64,000 nucleotides of DNA from Hyunsoonleella jejuensis. Its GTDB lineage: Bacteria > Bacteroidota > Bacteroidia > Flavobacteriales > Flavobacteriaceae. The notes below the pieces were generated by a model. It saw only the letters and a program-made list of their open reading frames with translations, was not told the origin of the DNA and did not search any database. Within the stretch, counting starts at the first letter, position 1. Every line of letters begins with the position of its first letter. The translations under genes and the position numbers were made by a program. Below are positions 15,567-25,044 of the stretch, in pieces. The DNA is taken from the NCBI RefSeq assembly GCF_900111025.1, contig NZ_FOFN01000001.1:930001-994000 (forward strand), written 5' to 3'.

Positions 15567-16412
15567 TTAAAACCTTTGCAACCTGTAATGAGATGGTGTT
15601 ATGCCTTTAATCTCTTTAAATTTTCGATTAAAATTAGCGATGTTATGAAATCCGCATAATTCAGAAATGGACGAAATGGATTGATCTGGATTGTTGTAGA
15701 TGAGTTTACAAGCGTTTTCTATGCGTATTTCTATTAATAACTGAAAAAATGTTTTGTTAGTGCGTTTTTTAAAATAGCGACAAAAAGCATTTCTGCTCAT
15801 ATTGGCTATTTTAGATATTTCTTCTAAGGTAATAGGTTCCATATAATTTTCCATGGCGTAATTAAATACATCATTCATACGTTTACCTTCATCGTCAGTG
15901 TATTTCTTTTTGTAGACAAATGATGATAAAGGTGTTTTGTCGGCCTTGGTGATAAGATCTATAATTCTTAAAAGACTACTAATTCGTTGAACTTTATTCT
16001 GGTCTTTTAATTTTAAGAAGAGTTCAATGAGTTTATGCTTTGGGGTTAATATTTTCATCCCGTATTCAGATTCATTAAAAAAATCACTAATAATTTCCAT
16101 ATCAGGCAAATCGAAGAAATGTTTCCCAAAAGATTCTTTGTCAAAAAACAACGTGTAAACTACGGTTTCATCAAAAAGCTTAGTGTCTGTTCTAAACACA
16201 TGTGGTAAATAGCCTCCTAATACAATAATATCGTCTGGAGAAAAAGTATTAATGGTATCTCCAACTATAAGTGTTCCTGCTCCTTTTTCTATATAGCTAA
16301 TTTGTATCTCACTATGTTGGTGTAATTGATCGTATAATACTTTTAATCGTTCTTCCTGATATACTAATGCTTCGTTATCTGGTTTCGGAATTTTAAATGG
16401 AAGTACCTTCAT
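15567..16412 (-). CDS. AraC family transcriptional regulator of the hydroxyproline cluster
   Basis: This 281-residue regulator has an N-terminal cupin (residues about 20-100; HQHSEIQISYIEKGAGTLIVGD) and a C-terminal AraC domain (about 180-281). Both helix-turn-helix elements are visible: ITLEEISKIANMSRNAFCRY, and SISSISELCGFHNIANFNR ending in GITPSHYR. It is divergent from the remnant and operon beginning at 16541. Position suggests it activates hydroxyproline catabolism, with an effector bound by the cupin. A perfect ACCAT-N6-ATGGT dyad lies 42 bp upstream of its start. A decayed paralogous C-terminus lies at 13975-14168. Confidence 0.9.
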   Translation of the reverse strand: MKVLPFKIPKPDNEALVYQEERLKVLYDQLHQHSEIQISYIEKGAGTLIVGDTINTFSPDDIIVLGGYLPHVFRTDTKLFDETVVYTLFFDKESFGKHFFDLPDMEIISDFFNESEYGMKILTPKHKLIELFLKLKDQNKVQRISSLLRIIDLITKADKTPLSSFVYKKKYTDDEGKRMNDVFNYAMENYMEPITLEEISKIANMSRNAFCRYFKKRTNKTFFQLLIEIRIENACKLIYNNPDQSISSISELCGFHNIANFNRKFKEIKGITPSHYRLQRF

Positions 16413-16453
16413 ATACTATTGTTTATGTAAATATTATTAAATTTTTTACAAAA

Positions 16454-16469
16454 ACCATGTTTGTATGGT
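16454..16469. promoter_or_regulatory. Inverted repeat, candidate AraC operator
   Basis: ACCAT-GTTTGT-ATGGT is a perfect 5-bp inverted repeat in the divergent space between the regulator and the operon head. It partly overlaps a second dyad, ACAAA-N7-TTTGT (16448-16464). Confidence 0.4.
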
Positions 16470-16540
16470 AATATAGTATTAGTATGTGCTAATTATAAAA
16501 ATAGTTAATTTATGTATATAATCTATTTTTGTTCATATCA

Positions 16541-16905
16541 AAGTGTGTTGATACCTTGGCCCTAGAAAGTTTGGTATTGAAAGCCGATGGATGGGTTGCT
16601 GGCTTGGTAGATGCTTTTCTAGCAGAAAACGTGGCGATTTATGAGTTGGTAAAAGCTGGTAAAAACAAGGGGTTATCAAAATTTACCGTTGGTTTATGCC
16701 ATTATTAGAACTAGATATCCACCCAAAATTAGTACAATATGTTATATTGACTTCGGTGCATACAGGTATTGGAAACGAATATCTAAGAGCACCAGGATTG
16801 GTTTTAGAAGGCGAAGAGCGTATAAGAATCGAAAAAGTAATTACAGATGCTTTGGTTATAAGACCAGAATTGCCAAATTTTAAGAGTCTATGCGAACTGG
16901 CGTAA
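16541..16905 (+). pseudogene. 3' remnant of a canonical hydroxyproline-operon DHDPS-family gene
   Basis: Frame one reads VDTLALESLVLKADGWVAG, LVDAF and VAIYELVKAGK, then shifts. Frame two resumes IYRWFMPLLELDIHPKLVQY, then TGIGNEYLRAPGLVLEGEE and a normal C-terminus ending at a stop. Together these match the C-terminal third of DHDPS/LhpC-type lyases. The first two thirds, including the catalytic Tyr and Lys, are absent, and a frameshift lies near 16675-16690. It sits 66 bp before the aldehyde dehydrogenase gene, where the deaminase gene of such operons is expected. Confidence 0.85.
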
Positions 16906-16971
16906 ATTGCTTTATTTGCTAGTTTTGGTAAAGGGTTGTATTTTAAAAATGCATATAAATAAATTTAGAAA

Positions 16972-18555
16972 ATGATATTGGGCGAAAATTATATAGGTAA
17001 TAACTTATCAGCAAAAGGAAATAAAACGTTTAAGACCTTCAATCCATTGTTGAATATTGAAAACAATTGGGAAATCACTAAAGCTACAGAGGAAGAAGTA
17101 CATGAAGCAGCAGAATTAGCTTCTGAAGCATTTAAGAGTTATTCTAAATTTTCTGGAGCGAAAAAAGCATCATTTTTAAGAGCCATTGCAGATGAAATTG
17201 AAGCACTAGGTGATGAATTGTTAGAAGTTTATTGTGCCGAAAGTGGATTGCCCAATGGTAGAGCCATGGGTGAAAGAGGTCGAACTTTAGGTCAACTACG
17301 TGCGTTTGCAAATCATGTTGAAGAAGGGCATTGGGTAGAGGCTTCTATTGATACCGCACAACCAGAGCGACAACCTCTTCCTAAAGTAGATTTAAGAAAA
17401 ATGAACGTTGCCTTAGGTCCAGTAGCGGTTTTTGGAGCGTCTAATTTTCCTTTGGCATTTTCTACTGCTGGTGGCGATACCGCTTCTGCTTTTGCAGCAG
17501 GTTGTCCGGTTATAGTAAAGTCGCACCCTATGCATGCTGGTACAGGTGCCATGGTGGCATCTGCAATTATTAAAGCCGCTCAAAAAACAGGTATGCCCAA
17601 TGGTGTTTTTTCAAACTTAAATAGTAACGGTATAGAGGTTGGTCAAATTTTGGTACAGCATCCAAAAGTAAAGGCGGTTGGTTTTACAGGAAGTATTAAT
17701 GGAGGAAGAGCGTTATACGATTTGGCAGCAAAACGAGAAGAACCCATTCCTGTTTTTGCAGAAATGGGTAGTGTAAACCCAGTAATTTTATTGCCAAAAG
17801 CTTTACAAAATAGAGCAGATAGTATTGCAAAAACCTACGCTGGTTCAATAACTTTGGGTACAGGACAATTTTGTACCAACCCTGGGTTGATTTTGGGTTT
17901 AAAATCTAAAGGATTAACAAATTTTGTAAATAGTCTTGCTGAAGAAATTGTAAAAATTGAACCTTCATGTATGCTTCACCCTAATATTGCGGGAGCTTAT
18001 GAAAACAATAAATCAAAAGCCGTATCGCAAACCGGTATTCAGGTTTTGGCACATGTTGATGCAGATATTGAACCTAATTATGCAAGACAAGTGGTGACGA
18101 CAGTTGAAGGCAAAACATTTTTAAATAACACAACACTGCATCATGAAGTTTTTGGCCCGTATTCTTTAGTTGTGCAATGTGAAGATGAAGCGCAATTGGA
18201 AGATATAGTTTCGAACTTAGAAGGACAACTTACAGGTACTGTAATTTCAGATGAAAATGAAGTTGCAGATTTCAATAACGTAGTAACTGCTTTGGAAAAT
18301 AGAGTAGGACGAATCATTTTCAACGGTGTTCCTACAGGAGTAGAAGTTTGTCCGTCTATGCAACATGGCGGCCCTTATCCAGCTTCAACCGACAGTCGTT
18401 TTACTGCTGTTGGAGTAGATGCCATTAAGCGTTTTGTGAGACCATTTAGTTATCAAGATTGGCCTAATAATTTGCTTCCTGATGAATTGAAAAATGAGAA
18501 TCCATTAGGCATTCTAAGAACCGTTAATGGTAAAAAAACTACCGATAAAATTTAA
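16972..18555 (+). CDS. NADP-type aldehyde dehydrogenase (2-oxoglutarate semialdehyde dehydrogenase)
   Basis: This 527-residue ALDH is of the longer KGSA dehydrogenase type, which oxidises 2,5-dioxopentanoate to 2-oxoglutarate, the last step of hydroxyproline and pentose oxidation. Active-site Glu264 lies in FAEMGSVNP and Cys301 in GTGQFCTNP. The cofactor region contains GASNFPLAFSTAGGD and GFTGSINGGRALYD. It begins 66 bp after the decayed DHDPS gene and is followed five bases later by the DUF885 peptidase, so it is now effectively the first intact gene of the operon. Confidence 0.9.
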   Translation: MILGENYIGNNLSAKGNKTFKTFNPLLNIENNWEITKATEEEVHEAAELASEAFKSYSKFSGAKKASFLRAIADEIEALGDELLEVYCAESGLPNGRAMGERGRTLGQLRAFANHVEEGHWVEASIDTAQPERQPLPKVDLRKMNVALGPVAVFGASNFPLAFSTAGGDTASAFAAGCPVIVKSHPMHAGTGAMVASAIIKAAQKTGMPNGVFSNLNSNGIEVGQILVQHPKVKAVGFTGSINGGRALYDLAAKREEPIPVFAEMGSVNPVILLPKALQNRADSIAKTYAGSITLGTGQFCTNPGLILGLKSKGLTNFVNSLAEEIVKIEPSCMLHPNIAGAYENNKSKAVSQTGIQVLAHVDADIEPNYARQVVTTVEGKTFLNNTTLHHEVFGPYSLVVQCEDEAQLEDIVSNLEGQLTGTVISDENEVADFNNVVTALENRVGRIIFNGVPTGVEVCPSMQHGGPYPASTDSRFTAVGVDAIKRFVRPFSYQDWPNNLLPDELKNENPLGILRTVNGKKTTDKI

Positions 18556-18559
18556 TTTG

Positions 18560-20284
18560 ATGAAAATTGTAAAATCTATCGTTTTGCTATTGGCTATAAT
18601 TGTTTTCGTGGCTTTTAATAATAATTCATCCAGTAATGAACTGGAAAAAATAATAGCACAATATGAAGCTGAGAGAGAGTATGATTTTAAACGTAATCAG
18701 TCGGTGGAAAATACGATTAAGTTTCACCAATTAGAAGCGGATTTTGCAAAAAACTTACTCGAAAAATTAAATGCTATTACGGATGAAGGCTTATCAGAAA
18801 GCGAAACCATTTCCAAAGAGTTATTGGCTTTTGTTTTGCAAGATAAGATTGATAGAAATACCTATAAGATGCATTTAAACCCAATTACGAATGAGATTGC
18901 ATTTCATCTGAATTTAGGAAACATGGGTAATAAATCTCTAAAAAACAAAAAAGATGTGGTATCATATCTTAATGATTTAGACAGTTTGCCCTTAAAAATA
19001 GATTACAATTTAAATCTTCTAAGAGCAGGTATTAACGCTGGTGTTTCTCAACCAAAAGAGGCATTCCCAAACTATGACATAACGTACAATAAGCACATTG
19101 TATCTGATGTTTCTAAAAGTGATTTTTACAAACCTTTTTTGAGTCTTCCTGAGGATTTTTCGGAATCTTTCAAAGATTCTGTTTTAAATGTGGCCAAAAT
19201 AAGTGTTCAAAAAAATGCGATAGACCAGTATAAAAAAATCAAAGCGTTTTTTGTAACGGAATACTTTCCAAAAACAAGAAAAGGTTTGGGAGTTGGCACA
19301 ATTAAAAACGGAAAAGAATTCTATCAAAATAGAATTAATTACTACACGACGAGTATCCAATATACTGCAGAAGACATCCATCAAATAGGATTAAAAGAAG
19401 TTGCACGTATAAAGGCAGAAATGCAAAAAATAATAAAGGATTTGGCTTTTGACGGCTCTTTCGAGGATTTTTTAGAGTTTTTAAGAACCGATGAGCAATT
19501 CTACCCTAAAACAGCCAAGGAATTATTAATGTTTGCCCGAGATATTTCTAAAAGAATTGATGCTGAATTACCAAAGTATTTTAAAACCTTACCCAGAAAA
19601 CCCTATGGTGTAGAACCTGTTCCAGAAGCCATTGCACCCAACTATACAAGCGGTAGATATTCTGGAACGAGAGATGACGATAAAGCAGGTTTTTACTGGG
19701 TAAATACCTATAATTTACCTAGCAGAACCCTTTATACTATTCCAGCTTTAACAGCCCATGAAGCCGTACCAGGGCATCATTTGCAAATGTCTTTGAATAA
19801 TGAATTGCCAAAAACAATCCCACAGTTCAGACGAGATTTATATTTGTCGGCATATGGTGAAGGTTGGGCACTCTATACAGAAACTCTTGCAGACGAAATG
19901 GGTATTTATACCACACCCTACGAGAAATTTGGAAAATATACTTATGAAATGTGGCGGGCTTGCCGATTAGTAGTCGATACCGGTATTCATGCCAAAGGTT
20001 GGACCAGACAACAAGTTATCGATTACATGGCATCGAATACGGCACTTTCAATACACGAAGTTACAACAGAAACCGATCGGTATATCACATGGCCTGGGCA
20101 GGCTATATCTTATAAAATGGGTGAAATTAAAATCCGTGAATTACGAGAAAAAGCCGAAAAAGAATTGGGTGATAAGTTTGATATTCGAGAATTCCATGAG
20201 ATTATTTTAGGACAAGGCACTGTAACACTTTCCATTCTAGAAAATAGACTCTTAAATTATATCAATAAGGTGAAAAATGGCTAA
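18560..20284 (+). CDS. DUF885 family exported metallopeptidase
   Basis: This 574-residue protein has an N-terminal hydrophobic export segment (VKSIVLLLAIIVFVAF) and the DUF885 catalytic region with HEAVPGHH (HExxxxH zinc motif near residue 404) and GEGWALYTE. The family is close to M32/M3 gluzincins, and some members act as peptidases in other systems. ATG 18560 is preferred over an upstream in-frame start because it gives the export signal directly. Its last eight bases overlap the epimerase gene, so the two are translationally linked and it probably supplies Hyp-containing peptides or amino acids to the pathway. Confidence 0.85.
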   Translation: MKIVKSIVLLLAIIVFVAFNNNSSSNELEKIIAQYEAEREYDFKRNQSVENTIKFHQLEADFAKNLLEKLNAITDEGLSESETISKELLAFVLQDKIDRNTYKMHLNPITNEIAFHLNLGNMGNKSLKNKKDVVSYLNDLDSLPLKIDYNLNLLRAGINAGVSQPKEAFPNYDITYNKHIVSDVSKSDFYKPFLSLPEDFSESFKDSVLNVAKISVQKNAIDQYKKIKAFFVTEYFPKTRKGLGVGTIKNGKEFYQNRINYYTTSIQYTAEDIHQIGLKEVARIKAEMQKIIKDLAFDGSFEDFLEFLRTDEQFYPKTAKELLMFARDISKRIDAELPKYFKTLPRKPYGVEPVPEAIAPNYTSGRYSGTRDDDKAGFYWVNTYNLPSRTLYTIPALTAHEAVPGHHLQMSLNNELPKTIPQFRRDLYLSAYGEGWALYTETLADEMGIYTTPYEKFGKYTYEMWRACRLVVDTGIHAKGWTRQQVIDYMASNTALSIHEVTTETDRYITWPGQAISYKMGEIKIRELREKAEKELGDKFDIREFHEIILGQGTVTLSILENRLLNYINKVKNG

Positions 20285-21287
20285 GAGTACATTTGTTTGT
20301 ATTGATGCGCATACCTGTGGTAATCCGGTACGGGTTATCAAGGAAGGAGGACCTGAGCTTATAGGGAAAACCATGAGCGAGAAGCGCCAGCATTTTTTAA
20401 AAGAATACGATTGGATTCGTAAAGGCTTAATGTTCGAACCTCGTGGGCACGATATGATGAGTGGGAGTATTTTATACCCACCTCATAACCCAGAGAACGA
20501 CTTTGCCATTTTGTTTATTGAGACTTCAGGGTGTTTGCCAATGTGTGGTCATGGCACAATAGGTACCATTACCATAGCTATTGAAGAAGGTTTGATAACG
20601 CCTAAAACTCCAGGTAAAATAAGAATGGAAGCCCCTGCAGGTTTGGTACATATTGAGTACCAGCAAACAGATGATAAAGTCGATTGGGTTAAATTGACCA
20701 ATGTGAAAAGTTACCTAGCTTCTGAAGGATTGACTGTTGCGTGTCCCGAATTGGGAGAGATAACCTTTGATGTCGCTTATGGGGGAAATTACTACGCCAT
20801 TGTAGACCCTCAAAAGAATTTTGAGGGTGTTCATGCGTTTTCAGCTTCAAAAATTATTCAGTATTCTCAAGTTGTAAGGCAACGTATCAATGAAAAATAT
20901 CCAAATCGGTTTATTCATCCAGAAAATGAAACCATTCGTGATGTAAGCCACATGTTATGGACAGGAAACCCTATAGATCCAACATCATCAGGCAGAAATG
21001 CGGTGTTTTATGGAGACAAAGCCATTGATAGAAGTCCTTGCGGTACGGGAACATCAGCACGTTTGGCACAGTTATATGCCAAGGGCAAATTAAAAAAGGG
21101 AGCGCCTTTTATACATGAGAGTTTCATAGGAAGTAAATTTATTGGTCGAATTGAAGAGGAAACAACCTTGGATGGCAAACCAGCTATTATACCAAGTATT
21201 CAAGGTTGGGCAAAAATTTATGGTCAGAATACCATAACAATTGATAGTGAAGACGATCCTTATGCCTTTGGGTTTCAGGTTATTTAA
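20277..21287 (+). CDS. 4-hydroxyproline 2-epimerase
   Basis: A proline racemase-family enzyme of 336 residues that epimerises trans-4-hydroxy-L-proline to cis-4-hydroxy-D-proline in the cytoplasm. The two catalytic Cys are present: Cys90 in GCLPMCGHGTIG and Cys255 in DRSPCGTGTSARL. The Cys/Cys pair separates it from the Cys/Thr dehydratases. Neighbouring dehydrogenase and ALDH genes support hydroxyproline rather than proline as substrate. The start overlaps the DUF885 gene by eight bases. Confidence 0.93.
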   Translation: MAKSTFVCIDAHTCGNPVRVIKEGGPELIGKTMSEKRQHFLKEYDWIRKGLMFEPRGHDMMSGSILYPPHNPENDFAILFIETSGCLPMCGHGTIGTITIAIEEGLITPKTPGKIRMEAPAGLVHIEYQQTDDKVDWVKLTNVKSYLASEGLTVACPELGEITFDVAYGGNYYAIVDPQKNFEGVHAFSASKIIQYSQVVRQRINEKYPNRFIHPENETIRDVSHMLWTGNPIDPTSSGRNAVFYGDKAIDRSPCGTGTSARLAQLYAKGKLKKGAPFIHESFIGSKFIGRIEEETTLDGKPAIIPSIQGWAKIYGQNTITIDSEDDPYAFGFQVI

Positions 21288-21320
21288 AGCTAATTCCTCG
21301 TTTAAAATTGAATAGAATTT

Positions 21321-23591
21321 ATGCTAACACAAATAAGATTGCATCATACTTTTAAATACTTTTTGATATTAATGCTGAGTCTTTCAGCTTTAAATGCCCA
21401 AGATGATATCACAATTGAAGATTACAATAGGGCTGTAGCTTTTAATAATTATGGAGGTATGGCCTATAATCTATTTACCAAGGTTAACTGGTATAAAGAT
21501 GGTTCTGGTTTTTGGTTTATTGATACGAATGAGGAAGAGAAGTTTTATAAAACAGTAGCGTTTAAAGACGATAAAGTCAAGGATCTTTTTAATCAAGAGG
21601 AACTGTCCAAAGCGCTAAGTGAAGTATTAGGGAAGACCATTTTAGCCAACAAATTAAATATTACGAAAATTGAAAAGCAAAATGGAAATAGTCTGCTTAT
21701 TGAGGTTTCAGGAAAAACATTCGAATTAGATATTAATTCTTATAAACTTCAACTACAAGAAAAAGAGCCCAAAAAAGAAGCAAATAATTTTGAAACCACA
21801 TCTCCTGATGGAAAATGGATTGCCTTTGCAAAGGATTATAATGTATTTGTAAAATCGGTTGAAACCGATGAGGTTTTTCAACTGAGCTATGATGGGAAGA
21901 AAGATTATGAATATGCCACTTATTATGGATGGTTTGATTTAATTGAGGGCGAAAACGGCGAACGCCCTAAGCATTTTAGTGTAAGTTGGTCTAAAGATTC
22001 CAAGTGGTTAAAAACAAACCTAGTAGATTACCGAGGGGCCGAAAAAATGTATTTGTTAAATTATACAATAGATTCCTTATACAAACCCAAGTTATTATCA
22101 TACTACCGCGGTTCTCCAGGGGACACTGCTTTAGTAAAAGTGAAGCCTGTATTTTATAACATTGCTACCAAAAAAGAAGTAAAAACCAACTTGCCAACGG
22201 TAACCCATATCAATTCGGTGGGTGTGCGATGGCTAGAGGATTCAGGGAAGTTAATTGCTAATTGGAAAGCACGAGGGTTTCAAAAAGAGTATGTCAAGGA
22301 AGTAGATTTGAATACGGGTACGGATAAAGACTTGATTGTTGAAACCAGTACTACTAATGTTGATAATTTCGAATACCGCTTAATAGAACCTTGGAATAAA
22401 ATATTGTTTCTATCAGAGCGTAGTGGATGGCGGCAACTGTATGTCCTAGATTTGAAATCGAATGCCATAAAACCGCTAACGCAAGGAGATTTTTTCATTA
22501 ACAGTATAGAGCATGTTGATGAGAAACGTAAAATCATTTATTTCTTAGCTTCAGGGAAGATGGAAGGGGCAAACCCATATCATCAGCAATTATATAAAGT
22601 AGATGTAAAAGGGAAGATAACCTGTATTACGCCAGAAAAAGGGCATCATCGTATAGTTTTTTCTAAAGACGGAAACTACGTTGTTGATAATTATTCAACA
22701 GTAACAACACCTACAAAAACATGGTTGCGCAAAGCGTCTACTGGAAAAATAATAGCATTATTAACCGAAGCTAATGTCGATAAAGCCATTACAAGAGGTT
22801 GGAGTCCGCCACAAGAATTTCAGTTAATCGCTAAAGATGGAAAAACAACCATTTATGGAGCTATTTGGAAGCCTTCTAATTTTGATGTAACTCAATCGTA
22901 TCCTATTATTGATGCCACTTACACGGGGCCTCATACACAACGTTTCCCAAAGTCTTTTGATGTAGCTTTTGCAAACCAAGCGCTTGCTGAATTGGGCTTT
23001 ATAGTGATGCAAGTAGATGGTTTGGGTACCTATGGACGTTCCAAGGCTTTTCACAATCATTCCTATAAAAATATGGGAAACAATTTAGAAGATCATGTAA
23101 AAGCCATTCAATATTTGGGAGATATTCATAGTTGGATAGATGCTGATAGGGTCGGAATTTTTGGGCACTCTGCTGGTGGTTATGACACTGGAAGAGCCAT
23201 GTTGGCATTTCCTGAGACCTATAAAGTAGGTGTGGCTAGTGCCGCAGATCATGATTTTAGAATGGAAAAAGCATGGTGGCCAGAAATGTACCAAGGTTGG
23301 CCAGTAGATGATACGTATCATGAGATTTCTAATATTACAAACGCAAAAAACCTACAGGGTAAATTATTATTGGTACACGGTGGTATGGACGATAATGTGA
23401 ATCCTTCAGCAACATTTAAACTGGCTGAAGCCTTGATAAAAGCGGATAAAGAATTCGATTTATTGATACTTCCTAGTCAGCGTCACGGTTTTCGTGGTCC
23501 CCATCGTGATTATTTTACAAAAAAACGATGGAACTATTTTGTGGAACACCTTAGAGGAGCAAAACCTATTTGGGATTTTAAATTAAATTGA
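21321..23591 (+). CDS. S9 family prolyl oligopeptidase / DPP-IV-like peptidase
   Basis: A 756-residue exported serine peptidase with signal peptide (FLILMLSLSALNAQ), an eight-bladed propeller-type DPP-IV N-terminal domain (about 30-520) and an alpha/beta hydrolase domain. The triad is Ser617 in GIFGHSAGGY, Asp690 in GGMDDNVNP and His722 in QRHGFRG. S9B enzymes cleave dipeptides after Pro (and often Hyp or Ala) from the N-terminus. Its place between the epimerase and dehydrogenase genes suggests it trims Pro/Hyp-rich peptides, as from collagen or hydroxyproline-rich glycoproteins. Confidence 0.9.
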   Translation: MLTQIRLHHTFKYFLILMLSLSALNAQDDITIEDYNRAVAFNNYGGMAYNLFTKVNWYKDGSGFWFIDTNEEEKFYKTVAFKDDKVKDLFNQEELSKALSEVLGKTILANKLNITKIEKQNGNSLLIEVSGKTFELDINSYKLQLQEKEPKKEANNFETTSPDGKWIAFAKDYNVFVKSVETDEVFQLSYDGKKDYEYATYYGWFDLIEGENGERPKHFSVSWSKDSKWLKTNLVDYRGAEKMYLLNYTIDSLYKPKLLSYYRGSPGDTALVKVKPVFYNIATKKEVKTNLPTVTHINSVGVRWLEDSGKLIANWKARGFQKEYVKEVDLNTGTDKDLIVETSTTNVDNFEYRLIEPWNKILFLSERSGWRQLYVLDLKSNAIKPLTQGDFFINSIEHVDEKRKIIYFLASGKMEGANPYHQQLYKVDVKGKITCITPEKGHHRIVFSKDGNYVVDNYSTVTTPTKTWLRKASTGKIIALLTEANVDKAITRGWSPPQEFQLIAKDGKTTIYGAIWKPSNFDVTQSYPIIDATYTGPHTQRFPKSFDVAFANQALAELGFIVMQVDGLGTYGRSKAFHNHSYKNMGNNLEDHVKAIQYLGDIHSWIDADRVGIFGHSAGGYDTGRAMLAFPETYKVGVASAADHDFRMEKAWWPEMYQGWPVDDTYHEISNITNAKNLQGKLLLVHGGMDDNVNPSATFKLAEALIKADKEFDLLILPSQRHGFRGPHRDYFTKKRWNYFVEHLRGAKPIWDFKLN

Positions 23592-23594
23592 TGC

Positions 23595-24842
23595 ATGAGT
23601 AAAGATGTTGTTATAATTGGAGGAGGTATTATTGGGTTATGTTCAGCATATTACCTCAAACAAGAGGGTTGTAATGTAACGGTTGTAGATCAATCTAATA
23701 TGGATAGCGGTGCATCCTATGTTAATGCAGGGTATATAACCCCGAGCCATTTTATTGCGTTGGCAGCACCGGGTATGATTACCAAAGGTTTAAAATGGAT
23801 GTTTAATACTTCAAGTCCACTATACGTTAAGCCACGGTTAGATAAGGATTTTCTGCAATGGGCGTATGCTTTTAAAAAATCTGCAACAAAATCAAGGGTA
23901 GAAAAATCAATAGCTGTAATAAAAGATATTAATCTATTTAGTAGGGATTTATACGAAGATTTAAAAGCTTCCCAACAGTTTAATTTCCATTACGAACGTA
24001 AAGGTTTATTGATGTGTTATAAAACAGATAAAGTTGGTGAAGAAGAATGGGAAATTGGTCAGCGCGGTATTCAGGAAGGATTAGGCGTAAAACATTTAAC
24101 CAAGGTAGAGGTTGATAAACTGGAAACCCAAATAGACATGAATATAAAAGGGGCTGTGTATTATGATAGCGACTCGCACATGACACCCAATAACTTCATG
24201 CACGAAATGATTGCCCGTTTAAAATCTTATGGTGTTACCTTTTATAAAAATGAAAAGGTAGCAGATATTGAAGTTTCCAAAGGAAAAATAGTCAAGGTTG
24301 TTACCAATAAACAAGTGTTTAATCCAGATGAAGTCGTTTTGGCAGCTGGGAGTTGGAGCCCTTCAATCACTAAAAAGCTAGGGCTTAACATTCCTGTTCA
24401 GGCAGGTAAGGGTTATCGCATTGATGTCACCAAAGAAACGGGTATAAATTATCCGGCAATTTTATGTGAGGCCAAAGTAGCAGTAACACCCATGGATGGA
24501 TTTACACGTTTTGCGGGTACTATGGAATTAGGAGGCGTTAACCACGCCATTAATCCTAAGCGTGTTGAAGCTATAGCTAAAGCAGCACAAGGCTACTATA
24601 ACGGATTAAATATAGCCCCTAAAGATAAACAAGCGGCCCAATGTGGGTTGCGCCCTTGCTCTCCCGATGGCCTGCCATTTATTGGTAAATCCCAAAAGTG
24701 TGAAAATTTAACCATAGCGACAGGGCATGCCATGATGGGGTGGAGCTTAGGACCTGCAACCGGGAAATTAGTGTCCCAAACGATCCTAGATCAAGAGTCA
24801 TCATTACCATTACAACCATTTAGTCCAGATAGAAAATTTTAA
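23595..24842 (+). CDS. FAD-dependent D-hydroxyproline dehydrogenase (DadA-like)
   Basis: A flavoprotein of 415 residues in the DAO/DadA family. The N-terminal dinucleotide fold is VVIIGGGIIGLCSAYYL, FAD-binding continues with YVNAGYITPSH, and the C-terminus has CGLRPCSPDGLPFIG and GHAMMGWSLGPATGK. With the epimerase upstream, the likely reaction is oxidation of cis-4-hydroxy-D-proline to 1-pyrroline-4-hydroxy-2-carboxylate, passing electrons to the respiratory chain. It starts three bases after the S9 peptidase stop and ends the operon. Confidence 0.9.
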   Translation: MSKDVVIIGGGIIGLCSAYYLKQEGCNVTVVDQSNMDSGASYVNAGYITPSHFIALAAPGMITKGLKWMFNTSSPLYVKPRLDKDFLQWAYAFKKSATKSRVEKSIAVIKDINLFSRDLYEDLKASQQFNFHYERKGLLMCYKTDKVGEEEWEIGQRGIQEGLGVKHLTKVEVDKLETQIDMNIKGAVYYDSDSHMTPNNFMHEMIARLKSYGVTFYKNEKVADIEVSKGKIVKVVTNKQVFNPDEVVLAAGSWSPSITKKLGLNIPVQAGKGYRIDVTKETGINYPAILCEAKVAVTPMDGFTRFAGTMELGGVNHAINPKRVEAIAKAAQGYYNGLNIAPKDKQAAQCGLRPCSPDGLPFIGKSQKCENLTIATGHAMMGWSLGPATGKLVSQTILDQESSLPLQPFSPDRKF

Positions 24843-25012
24843 ATCGCTACGATTTTTGGTGCTATTTATGGCATAAATACGCATTTGGTTTATTTTACAA
24901 TCACCCTAAACAGGGAGCATCTAAGTTTTTCATGCATTCCATTAAATTCTCATGAATAAATATTAAAAGATGGTCTAAGGTATTGTTATGTAATAGGTTA
25001 TTTGGCGTTTAA

Positions 25013-25044
25013 AAAAAAGGTTTACTAAAAAACCTACCTTTTTT
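25013..25044. terminator. Possible terminator between the two operons
   Basis: AAAAAAGGT and ACCTTTTTT can form a 9-bp hairpin ending in a T run, 170 bp after the dehydrogenase stop. The right arm lies within the putative regulator motif at 25024-25051, so the dyad could be incidental. Confidence 0.4.
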
